A stretch of 12,168 nucleotides of DNA from Fidelibacterota bacterium UBA7300. GTDB lineage: Bacteria > Fidelibacterota > Marinisomatia > Marinisomatales > UBA2128. Below, in pieces: positions 1-6,328 of the stretch. A model generated the notes under the pieces. The model saw nothing but the letters and a program-made list of their open reading frames with translations. It searched no databases and was not told the origin of the DNA. Location of the stretch: the NCBI GenBank assembly GCA_002471865.1, contig DKQU01000093.1:1-12168 (forward strand), given 5' to 3'. The stretch's first letter is position 1. Every line of letters starts with the position of its first letter. Position numbers and translations under genes: made by a program.

Positions 1-1
1 A

Positions 2-262
2 GATGAGAAAATTGAGATCCCCATACTAGAGATAAGTACCGATGTGGAGGAAAATCAAAATGCTTCCTTGGTTAGACTGCGTGAAGAGAGGGATTTTCAG
101 GCAGTAGCAGCGGCTCTGGAAAATGTGGAAGCATCTGCTTCTTCAGAGCAGAACCTCCTCCCTCCCATAATTGAAGCAGCACACGCAGGTGCTTCATTGG
201 GAGAGATCGTTACTGCAATGAAAAAAGTTTTTGGAGAATGGAACGAAACGCCCGCATTCTAG
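2..262 (+). CDS. Methylmalonyl-CoA mutase catalytic (large) subunit, C-terminal fragment
   Basis: The reading frame is open from the first bases of the window, so the gene begins upstream; the GTG at 44 is internal. The 86 visible residues match the end of the TIM-barrel catalytic domain of acyl-CoA mutases: an acidic linker, a V-x-R-L-R-E-x-R-D-type helix, then NLLPPIIEAAHAGASLGEI and a closing V-F-G-E-W segment. The enzyme interconverts methylmalonyl-CoA and succinyl-CoA with adenosylcobalamin in the cytoplasm (propionate, odd-chain and branched amino acid metabolism). The TAG at 260-262 comes just after this segment, where one-chain mutases continue into a B12-binding domain. The cobalamin-binding subunit is therefore probably encoded separately. 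A related mutase such as isobutyryl-CoA mutase large subunit cannot be excluded, because the substrate-determining residues lie outside the window. Confidence 0.82.
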   Translation, partial: DEKIEIPILEISTDVEENQNASLVRLREERDFQAVAAALENVEASASSEQNLLPPIIEAAHAGASLGEIVTAMKKVFGEWNETPAF

Positions 263-275
263 TGAGTTGAATTAA

Positions 276-280
276 GGGAG
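276..280 (+). promoter_or_regulatory. Shine-Dalgarno site of ccmE
   Basis: GGGAG lies 9 bases before the ATG at 290. It supports that start and shows that this organism uses Shine-Dalgarno initiation for at least some genes. Confidence 0.6.
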
Positions 281-289
281 AATAATCTA

Positions 290-682
290 ATGAACAAGAA
301 GTTTGCTATTGTCATCGGCGCCATCGCAATGGTAATTGTTATATGGACTTTAACGGGTTTTTCTGAGTACGAACTTCCCTATGTAACTGTGAAAGAGTTG
401 AAAGAAGATAATGTACGTCAGCCTGGTAAGCGGGTAAAGATGGGCGGAACCATCGTGGACGGGAGTCGTCAGGAAATTGCAGAAGGGTGGCGCTTTGATT
501 TAGCCCAAGATGAAATGTCCATTAATGTACTTTATTCTCAGCAGACAGTACCGGATATGTTCCACAACAAGCGTGTGGAAGTCATAGTAGAAGGTATTTA
601 TGAACAGGGTGAGTTTCATGCGGACAATCTCATGACCAAGTGTGCTTCCCGGTACGAAGGAGAACTTGAGGAGGATATTTAA
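290..682 (+). CDS. ccmE: Cytochrome c maturation haem chaperone CcmE, Cys-type (CxxxY) variant
   Basis: CcmE is a membrane-anchored periplasmic haem chaperone. It receives haem from the CcmABCD complex through a covalent bond and passes it to CcmF. The 130 residues comprise an N-terminal signal anchor (about residues 5-22) and an OB-fold beta domain (about 30-115) with the family pattern G-K-R-V-K-M-G-G-T-I-V and a V-x-V-I-V-E-G-I-Y strand. The haem-binding loop then reads L-M-T-K-C-A-S-R-Y: Cys118 stands where classical CcmE has the haem-binding His, followed by Tyr122. This is the CxxxY form described for archaea and for Desulfovibrio. The start is the ATG at 290 behind a good Shine-Dalgarno site. 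It is the first gene of the ccm cluster, 27 bases after the mutase gene. Confidence 0.93.
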   Translation: MNKKFAIVIGAIAMVIVIWTLTGFSEYELPYVTVKELKEDNVRQPGKRVKMGGTIVDGSRQEIAEGWRFDLAQDEMSINVLYSQQTVPDMFHNKRVEVIVEGIYEQGEFHADNLMTKCASRYEGELEEDI

Positions 683-708
683 TTGGTGATTTGTAGAACA
701 GCAACTGA

Positions 709-746
709 TGAGAAGTGAATAGAAACCAGTTACCACTCACTACTCA
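709..746. repeat. Imperfect inverted repeat in the ccmE-ccmF spacer
   Basis: The 78-base spacer between ccmE and ccmF holds arms TGAGAAGTGA (709-718) and TCACTACTCA (737-746). Nine of ten positions pair (one A-A mismatch), around an 18-base loop. A second pair, AACTG (703-707) and CAGTT (727-731), interleaves with the first. No T-run follows, so it is not a normal intrinsic terminator. It could be an mRNA structure or one copy of a dispersed intergenic repeat; one copy cannot tell these apart. Confidence 0.4.
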
Positions 747-760
747 ACAATAACTAAACC

Positions 761-2788
761 ATGGCTATATACGGCGCAACACTCTTAAATCTCGCATTAG
801 GGCTTGCAGTCCTGACGCAAATTGTACTATTCATGTATTCATATAGATTGGTGTGCGTGAGCTCAGATAGATCCCAAAATGCCTCATCAAAGGAATATAT
901 CTCCATCCATGTCCGTAGGCGGGATGAACGCCTTTTCCACGTGGGACAGCGGATGGCACTTGGTGTTTCTATGTTGGTGACTTTAGCTGCAGCAACTCTT
1001 ACTGTTCTTCTTGTAAAAAGTGCATTCGAAGTGGATTACGTTGCTCACTTCACAAGCAAGGAAACTCCTCTTCTATACAAGTTTGCGGCTCTCTGGGCAG
1101 GACAAGCAGGATCACTCCTTTTCTGGCTGTTAATACTTTCAATCTATTCTGCTGTAGTCATCTTCCAAAATCAGAGAAAACGATCAGATCTGATGCCTCA
1201 TGTGATTGTAGTATTAACTGGAGTCCAGCTTTTCTTTCTTTTCATGGTGAATTTTTCCACCAATCCCTTTACTCCGGTGAATGCAGACTTCATTCCGTCT
1301 GATGGTCTTGGATTAAATCCTCTTCTTCAAAACTTTGCAATGGCACTTCATCCTCCCACACTTTATTTAGGCTATGTCGGATTTACCGTCCCCTTTGCTT
1401 TCGCAATTGCCGCGTTGGTAGTTCGCAGAGTGGATGCTGCTTGGGTGCGGGGAATACGGCGCTGGACACTTTTTGCGTGGCTGTGGCAGAGTATAGGTAT
1501 AATCCTGGGCGGTTGGTGGGCTTATAATGAATTAGGCTGGGGAGGATACTGGGCGTGGGATCCGGTGGAAAATGCTTCCTTTATGCCGTGGCTGACAGGA
1601 ACGGCTTTTGTCCACAGCATAATCATCCAAGAGAAGAAGGAGATGCTAAAGACGTGGAATATGATTTTAATAATCAGCACGTTTGTTCTCTGTATCTTCG
1701 GAACTTACATTACTCGTAGTGGCGCTGTCTCTTCCGTCCATGCCTTTACAGCGGACAAATTCGGTCAGCTGTTTCTTGCTTTCGTTCTTGTGATTATAGC
1801 CATCAGCGCCTATCTCGTAATCAGCCGCAGGCAAGTGCTGAAGTCAACAAAACGGATGGAGTCCATGCTTTCCCGGGAGAGCGGATTTCTCTTCAATAAT
1901 GTAATTTTCGTCAGTCTCTGCTTTGCCGTGTTTTGGGGAACTCTTTTTCCGCTCATATCTCTGAAACTCATGGGCAGAGAGATCAGCGTCAGCATCCCGT
2001 TTTACAATCAGATTGCTATCCCGATTGGATTGTTGCTGCTCACTCTGGCAGGGGTCGGGCCACTTCTCGCGTGGCGAAGAACATCAAAGGAAAGTCTCAT
2101 ACGGAATTTCTCTATTCCCTTGGTAATCGGATTGGGTGCCATTGCGGTGTTTTTCGTTATGGGAATAAAATCTATCTATCCGCTGATGACGTTGGGCCTG
2201 AGCTTTTTTGTTCTGGGGACTATCAGCATGGAGTTTTACCGAGGTATCAGAAGTCGAACGAAGAGGTTTAAAGAAAATCCGTTTACTGCTCTGGTTGCAA
2301 TGACTTCCAGAAACCGTTCCCGGTACGGCGGTTATATTGTTCACTTGGGGATTGTGTTTATGTTCATCGGCTTTGTAGGCAAAGCTTTCGATTCCGAAGT
2401 AGAAGCCACAATGTCCCGGGGGGACCACACGGAACTTGCCGGCTATAAGTTCACTCTTGAGGAAGTAGTGGAGAAAGAGCGCCCCAACCATAAAGCTCTG
2501 GTAGCTGAACTGACTGTTAAAAAAGATAATAAAATCGTGGATACTCTCAACCCTGAGTTCAGGATATATTTTCCCAGAACGAATCGAGAACAGCAGCATA
2601 GTGAACTAGATCTTCAGACGGGTATTATGGCTGACATTTACACAGTTTTCAGCGGGGCTGATCACACGCGCGGTCTTTATGCCATCAAAATAATGATCAA
2701 TCCGCTTGTATGGTGGGTCTGGTTGGGAGGATATTTCCTTGTGGCAGGAACAATAATAGCTATTTGGCCGAGAAAGAAAAAGGAGTAA
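761..2788 (+). CDS. ccmF: Haem lyase CcmF (cytochrome c-haem ligation)
   Basis: CcmF is the integral membrane synthetase that takes haem from CcmE and attaches it to the CxxCH motifs of apocytochromes c on the periplasmic side. At 675 residues it has family length and is strongly hydrophobic, with many membrane spans. The tryptophan-rich WWD domain is at residues 252-268 and includes W-G-G-Y-W-A-W-D-P-V-E-N. The four conserved haem-ligand histidines appear in context: His197 (A-L-H-P-P-T), His285 (F-V-H-S), His327 (S-V-H-A-F) and His528 (I-V-H-L-G). A soluble periplasmic domain (about 545-650) precedes a final span ending I-W-P-R-K-K-K-E. The ATG at 761 is the first possible start, because an in-frame TAA lies at 755-757, yet no Shine-Dalgarno site precedes it. 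The stop is 1 base from the next gene. Confidence 0.96.
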   Translation: MAIYGATLLNLALGLAVLTQIVLFMYSYRLVCVSSDRSQNASSKEYISIHVRRRDERLFHVGQRMALGVSMLVTLAAATLTVLLVKSAFEVDYVAHFTSKETPLLYKFAALWAGQAGSLLFWLLILSIYSAVVIFQNQRKRSDLMPHVIVVLTGVQLFFLFMVNFSTNPFTPVNADFIPSDGLGLNPLLQNFAMALHPPTLYLGYVGFTVPFAFAIAALVVRRVDAAWVRGIRRWTLFAWLWQSIGIILGGWWAYNELGWGGYWAWDPVENASFMPWLTGTAFVHSIIIQEKKEMLKTWNMILIISTFVLCIFGTYITRSGAVSSVHAFTADKFGQLFLAFVLVIIAISAYLVISRRQVLKSTKRMESMLSRESGFLFNNVIFVSLCFAVFWGTLFPLISLKLMGREISVSIPFYNQIAIPIGLLLLTLAGVGPLLAWRRTSKESLIRNFSIPLVIGLGAIAVFFVMGIKSIYPLMTLGLSFFVLGTISMEFYRGIRSRTKRFKENPFTALVAMTSRNRSRYGGYIVHLGIVFMFIGFVGKAFDSEVEATMSRGDHTELAGYKFTLEEVVEKERPNHKALVAELTVKKDNKIVDTLNPEFRIYFPRTNREQQHSELDLQTGIMADIYTVFSGADHTRGLYAIKIMINPLVWWVWLGGYFLVAGTIIAIWPRKKKE

Positions 2789-2789
2789 C

Positions 2790-3071
2790 ATGTTCGCAGA
2801 AATTATGATTTTGGTGACCTTCGCTGTTCTCGTGATTTTTATTGTTCAGCCGCTATTCGCTACTCATGTAGAAATCCATTCTGATGCTGAGGATGATGAA
2901 ATGCAAACGCTCCAACTGCGGAAGGAAATTATCTTTCGGCAGATTAAGGAAGCTGAAATGGAGCATGACATGGGGAATCTATCAGACGAAGATTATAAAC
3001 GTACCAGACTGATGTTAAAAGAAGAGGCATCTCTGATTATTGATGATATTGAGCAGCAAGGGAAGAGTTAG
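2790..3071 (+). CDS. Small CcmI-like membrane protein (N-terminal CcmI module only)
   Basis: This 93-residue protein has one N-terminal membrane span (about 4-23), then a charged helical stretch. The segment L-R-K-E-I-I-F-R-Q-I-K-E-A-E-M-E-H-D, followed by G-N-L-S-D-E-D-Y, matches the pattern of the N-terminal part of CcmI/CycH ('L...R...L..L..D...GKLSEEDY'). In classical systems CcmI presents apocytochromes to the ligation complex through a long TPR domain; none is present here. There is no CxxC motif, so it is not CcmH or CcmG. The start follows ccmF by one base, with AGGAG at 2781-2785 inside the ccmF tail. Its place between ccmF and ccmA supports a helper role in cytochrome c maturation. 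The name rests on a short motif match, so the function is tentative. Confidence 0.7.
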   Translation: MFAEIMILVTFAVLVIFIVQPLFATHVEIHSDAEDDEMQTLQLRKEIIFRQIKEAEMEHDMGNLSDEDYKRTRLMLKEEASLIIDDIEQQGKS

Positions 3072-3102
3072 GTCCCGGGTTAACTCTAACACAATTACTG
3101 TT

Positions 3103-3747
3103 ATGCTTGAAATTCAAAATCTAAGTAAATCTTTCTTCATGCGCCCGGTGCTGAAGGATCTTTCACTCCGGGCTAAGGATGGCGAAATAGTCGGAATCGT
3201 CGGTGCCAACGGGGCAGGGAAAACCACTCTCCTGAGGACATTGGCACGTATTTCAGCATGTGATTCTGGTGACGCCTTTCTCGACGGAAACTCTCTGATT
3301 AAAGGTTCGCACAAAAACCGAGAGAATGTCCTATTTATCAGCCACCATCCCAATCTCTATCCAGTCCTGACTGGTGAAGAAAATTTAAGACTCACCGCTC
3401 GGCTTTATGGTCATCCCAAGTCTGCAGATGAGATTACGGAAGCGCTGGAAAGAGTTGGCTTGAGCCGGTATCGCTGGGACCCTATTCGGAATTATTCTCG
3501 AGGAATGCTGCAGAGGTTAGGGCTTGCTAAAACTATAATTGTGCCGTGGAAATTACTCCTTCTCGATGAACCTACAACCGGACTGGATGAAGACGGCAGT
3601 CAACTATTGGAGAATTTTCTCCATCGCTGGCAGGAAGAGGATAGAAGCATGATGATTGTCTCCCACGACATGAGCTGGCTCAAAAGATATTGTACCGTAA
3701 TCTACTCCCTCTCAGACGGTGTGCTGAATAAAGAATCTCAAAGCTAA
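3103..3747 (+). CDS. ccmA: Haem exporter ATP-binding subunit CcmA
   Basis: CcmA is the cytoplasmic ABC ATPase that works with CcmB (and CcmCD) to release haem-loaded CcmE. Starting at the ATG at 3103 gives 214 residues beginning M-L-E-I-Q-N-L-S-K-S-F, the normal ABC N-terminus. An in-frame ATG at 3040 would add 21 residues overlapping the previous gene and resembling nothing in the family. Motifs: Walker A G-A-N-G-A-G-K-T-T (34-42), signature Y-S-R-G-M-L-Q-R-L (131-139), Walker B L-L-L-L-D-E-P (151-157), D-loop G-L-D and switch His188. The Q-loop reads F-I-S-H-H-P-N-L-Y, with His82 where Gln or Glu is usual. No clear Shine-Dalgarno site precedes 3103. ccmB follows after 2 bases. Confidence 0.93.
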   Translation: MLEIQNLSKSFFMRPVLKDLSLRAKDGEIVGIVGANGAGKTTLLRTLARISACDSGDAFLDGNSLIKGSHKNRENVLFISHHPNLYPVLTGEENLRLTARLYGHPKSADEITEALERVGLSRYRWDPIRNYSRGMLQRLGLAKTIIVPWKLLLLDEPTTGLDEDGSQLLENFLHRWQEEDRSMMIVSHDMSWLKRYCTVIYSLSDGVLNKESQS

Positions 3748-3749
3748 CC

Positions 3750-4412
3750 ATGTTTACTGCTTTACTAAAAAAGGATTTGCTTATTGAGCTTCGCAGTAAG
3801 GAGATTGTGATTTCCATGGCTTCTTTCGGAGTTTCTGTTATTTTATTGTATTCATTCTCGTTTAATGAATCACCTAAAACCTTTTCGATCTTTGCTTCCG
3901 GTCTTCTTTGGATGGTTTTTCTCTTTATCTCAGTGCTCGGACTGCATCGCTCGTTTTCTCTAGAAAAAGAGTTTGACGCTATTGGGCTTGTCTTATCTGC
4001 ACCGGTTAACAGATCGCTAATTTTCCTAAGCAAATGGGTTAGTGGATTTCTTTTTCTGTTGATGGCACAAATCATTATCGTCCCGCTGTTTTGGCTTTTC
4101 TTGGCTCTAGACATCCCAAGTCAAATCGGATTGTGGTTGCTTGTGTTCATTATGGCGGATTTGGGAATAGCTGCCGTCGGAAGTTTAGTGGCCGGTATCA
4201 CTCTCAGAGCCAGAATGAGTGAAGTTCTTTTGCCCATTTTGCTTTTTCCGTTGGTGTCACCTCTGTTAATTGCAGCTGTGAAATCCACAGACGCCTTAAT
4301 GGTTGGTTTACCTTTTGAAGAATGGAAAGTTTGGGGAGCAATTATTTTCACTTTTGTCATTGCGTTTTCCGTTACAGGTGTCTTAATCTTCGACTACGTA
4401 AGTGAAGAATAA
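3750..4412 (+). CDS. ccmB: Haem exporter membrane subunit CcmB
   Basis: CcmB is the membrane permease subunit paired with the CcmA ATPase. The 220 residues have the family layout: a basic N-terminal helix with K-K-D-L-L-I-E-L-R-S-K-E, then about six hydrophobic spans (roughly 20-36, 46-64, 92-119, 127-149, 158-176 and 194-214). The cytoplasmic loop L-E-K-E-F-D-A-I-G-L-V-L-S-A-P at about 71-85 is a hallmark of the family. Length is normal. It starts 2 bases after ccmA and its TAA shares a base with the ccmC ATG (TAATG at 4410-4414), so translation of ccmA, ccmB and ccmC is probably coupled. Confidence 0.93.
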   Translation: MFTALLKKDLLIELRSKEIVISMASFGVSVILLYSFSFNESPKTFSIFASGLLWMVFLFISVLGLHRSFSLEKEFDAIGLVLSAPVNRSLIFLSKWVSGFLFLLMAQIIIVPLFWLFLALDIPSQIGLWLLVFIMADLGIAAVGSLVAGITLRARMSEVLLPILLFPLVSPLLIAAVKSTDALMVGLPFEEWKVWGAIIFTFVIAFSVTGVLIFDYVSEE

Positions 4413-5101
4413 TGAACTCATTTAATTCAAAGCGAATTCCTAATATTATGGCAGTAATAATAATTATCATGCTCGGGGCTGGATTGAAAATTGTCGTGGA
4501 TTATTCTCTTACAGTTGACAAAGAAGCAGGTTATTTATGGGCTCAAAAGATATTCTACTACCACGTCCCCTCAGCATGGACAGCATTTCTTGGTTATTTC
4601 ATTGTGATGATTGCCGGAGTCCAATTCCTGAGAACAGGTAACAGGAAGTGGGATCAGATCGGCGTCGCCTCTGCTGAGTTTGGCACATTTTTCTGCCTTC
4701 TTGTTCTGATAACCGGTCCTATTTGGGGACAGGCTGCCTGGGGACAACCGTGGACATGGGAACCGAGATTGCTAACGACGCTCATTTTGTTCCTACTGTA
4801 TATAGGATACTTCATGCTTCGCCAGTTTGGAGGTCATTACGAACGGGTCGCTCGGAATTCTGCGGTTCTTGGTATTATCGCTTTTCTGGATGTACCCATA
4901 GTATATCTTTCCCTGAAATTTTGGAGTGCTGACACTCAAGCACATCCTCAATTGGGAATGAGTGAGCAGTCCTCACTGGTATTAAATGTGTTCTTTTTCA
5001 ACTTGGCTACATTTACTTTACTGTTTATCTACATGGTTTGGTACCGGATACATATCTTAAAACTCAAGCAAAAACAACTGGAGTTAACTCATGGATTATA
5101 A
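4412..5101 (+). CDS. ccmC: Haem-handling membrane protein CcmC, variant tryptophan motif
   Basis: CcmC holds haem at the outer face of the membrane and loads it onto CcmE. The 229 residues form about six spans. The two haem-ligand histidines are His51 (F-Y-Y-H-V-P-S-A-W) and His178 (T-Q-A-H-P-Q-L). The tryptophan motif at about 105-119 reads W-G-Q-A-A-W-G-Q-P-W-T-W-E-P-R-L; classical proteins have W-G-T-W-W-V-W-D-A-R-L, so the acidic residue here is Glu and one Trp is replaced. CcmC, CcmF and the System II protein CcsA share this fold, but the gene's position between ccmB and ccmD, and its size, fit CcmC. The start is fixed by the TAATG junction with ccmB. The final codons hold the start of ccmD (11-base overlap). 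Confidence 0.93.
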   Translation: MNSFNSKRIPNIMAVIIIIMLGAGLKIVVDYSLTVDKEAGYLWAQKIFYYHVPSAWTAFLGYFIVMIAGVQFLRTGNRKWDQIGVASAEFGTFFCLLVLITGPIWGQAAWGQPWTWEPRLLTTLILFLLYIGYFMLRQFGGHYERVARNSAVLGIIAFLDVPIVYLSLKFWSADTQAHPQLGMSEQSSLVLNVFFFNLATFTLLFIYMVWYRIHILKLKQKQLELTHGL

Positions 5102-5228
5102 GCATCTTGGTTATTTTGTGGCAGTTTGTATCATTGTTTTTGGGTCTGTGATTAGTTGGTGGCTGAAAATGTTCCTAACTGAACGAACAATACTTAAACG
5201 AATTAGTTTATTGGAGGAAGAAAAGTGA
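5091..5228 (+). CDS. ccmD: CcmD-like small membrane protein
   Basis: This 45-residue frame is easily missed. It begins at the ATG at 5091, inside the end of ccmC, and stops with TGA at 5226-5228. The product begins M-D-Y-K-H-L-G-Y-F-V, very like the CcmD start (aromatic and His residues before the span). It has one membrane span (about 8-24) and a charged cytoplasmic tail ending L-L-E-E-E-K. CcmD is a one-span partner of the CcmABC complex, needed for release of haem-loaded CcmE. Position directly after ccmC and the size both fit. The last 4 bases overlap the GTG start of the next gene (GTGA, 5225-5228). Recognition rests on position, length and topology plus the N-terminal pattern. Confidence 0.8.
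   Translation: MDYKHLGYFVAVCIIVFGSVISWWLKMFLTERTILKRISLLEEEK
5213..5217 (+). promoter_or_regulatory. Shine-Dalgarno site of the type II GAPDH-family gene
   Basis: GGAGG sits 7 bases before the GTG at 5225, inside the last codons of ccmD. It is among the best ribosome sites in the window and decides this non-ATG start, implying translational coupling with ccmD. Confidence 0.65.
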
Positions 5229-6292
5229 GTAATAATATAGTCCATGTAGTTGGCACCGGTACCATTGGTGAGCCTCTTATTGGTTTATTAAGTGATTACA
5301 AAGAACAACTTGGTATAGACGAAGTAACATTTCATAAGAATTCACCCCTTTCTTATGAGCGGGCAAAGGTCAATGATCTATTGGCCAGAGGAGCCCGGCT
5401 GGCAGTTTATGAAGATAAGTGGGATGATTTCAAAGATATGGGTATTGAGCCCGAGTTTGAAGCTGAGGAGGCCATAAGTAGAGCTAGTGTCGTAATTGAC
5501 TGTACTCCGAAAGGATTCGGCCAGAAAAATAAACAAAAGTATTACGAGAAGTTTTCTGACAAAGTAAAAGGATTTATCGCTCAGGGAAGCGAACACGGTT
5601 TCGGATTGAAATATGCCAGAAGTATCAATGACGAAGCACTACAGAGGAATGATAACCAATATGTGCAGATAGTTTCGTGTAATACTCATAACATCGCTTC
5701 TCTCGCGGATACGATTGCTTATAACGAGGGTAAGGATACGCTGGATTATGGGAGATTTAACTGCATCCGTCGTGCAACCGATATCAGTCAAGATAGCTCT
5801 TTTGTTCCATCTCCCCAGGTGGGTGAACATGAAACTGAAGAATTTGGTACTCACCACGCCAGGGATGCTTTTCAACTGTTCCAGACTATCAACCGAGAAC
5901 CTAATCTATTTTCATCAGCAATAAAGATTAATACACAATATATGCACATCATCTGGTTTAATCTGAAATTGACTGAAAAGATAACGATGCAGACAGTATT
6001 AGAGAGATTTGAGGCAAACCCACTAATAGCTCTTACAGAGAAAAAAGCGAGCAATACAGTATTTTCGTTTGGAAGGGATCATGGTCACTATGGTAGAATA
6101 TTAAACCAGACAGTAATATCCTTACCTACATTAACAGTTCACAATGAGAGTGAAGTCGTTGGATTCTGTTTTACACCTCAAGATGGAAATTCACTTCTTA
6201 GTTCCATTTCGGCTACCTGTTTTTACCTGGATCCGAAAAATTATAATGATAAACTCCAAAGTCTTAAGCACTTATTTTTTGATGAGGTGTAA
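5225..6292 (+). CDS. Type II (archaeal-type) glyceraldehyde-3-phosphate dehydrogenase homologue
   Basis: The 355 residues match the archaeal GAPDH family rather than the common bacterial GapA. A Rossmann start, V-V-G-T-G-T-I-G-E-P, is followed by V-I-D-C-T-P-K-G-F-G (90-99), which corresponds to the D-T-T-P-N-G-V-G of archaeal enzymes. The catalytic cysteine is Cys152 in I-V-S-C-N-T-H-N. The phosphate-site-like I-R-R-A-T-D is at 181-186, the H-H pair at 210-211 aligns with the archaeal S-H-H active-site histidine region, and N-T-Q-Y-M-H (236-241) corresponds to the T-T-x-M-H block. Archaeal enzymes oxidise glyceraldehyde-3-phosphate with NAD(P) and phosphate. The order of these blocks is right, but identity looks low, so another aldehyde substrate is possible. 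GTG start with strong GGAGG. It is probably co-transcribed with the ccm genes; the reason is unknown. Confidence 0.78.
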   Translation: MSNNIVHVVGTGTIGEPLIGLLSDYKEQLGIDEVTFHKNSPLSYERAKVNDLLARGARLAVYEDKWDDFKDMGIEPEFEAEEAISRASVVIDCTPKGFGQKNKQKYYEKFSDKVKGFIAQGSEHGFGLKYARSINDEALQRNDNQYVQIVSCNTHNIASLADTIAYNEGKDTLDYGRFNCIRRATDISQDSSFVPSPQVGEHETEEFGTHHARDAFQLFQTINREPNLFSSAIKINTQYMHIIWFNLKLTEKITMQTVLERFEANPLIALTEKKASNTVFSFGRDHGHYGRILNQTVISLPTLTVHNESEVVGFCFTPQDGNSLLSSISATCFYLDPKNYNDKLQSLKHLFFDEV

Positions 6293-6328
6293 TGACCCTT
6301 TTGGAGTAAGAAGAATTTTAATCTTAAA

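Noticed and set aside
1933..2271. 112-codon + strand frame inside ccmF
   Set aside because: It is out of frame with well-conserved CcmF membrane segments and has no family resemblance. No sign of a frameshift in ccmF.
2084..2599. 171-codon open frame on the minus strand
   Set aside because: It is opposite the C-terminal half of ccmF, has no recognisable motif, and the sense frame is clearly the real gene.
3040..3102. Longer N-terminus for CcmA from the ATG at 3040
   Set aside because: The extra 21 residues overlap the previous gene and do not match the ABC family, which starts at about M-L-E-I-Q-N.
3680..4114. 144-codon minus-strand frame over the ccmA-ccmB junction
   Set aside because: It overlaps two well-supported genes, is rich in Lys, Ser and Arg, and shows no domain.
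5081..5090. Perfect 10-base palindrome GAGTTAACTC just before the ccmD start
   Set aside because: It lies within ccmC codons, and a similar GTTAACTC string at 3079-3086 seems coincidental. One short palindrome is weak evidence for an operator.
4412..5101. Reading ccmC as a System II CcsA protein
   Set aside because: The fold is shared, but size, the neighbours ccmA, ccmB and ccmD, and the presence of ccmE and ccmF fit CcmC.
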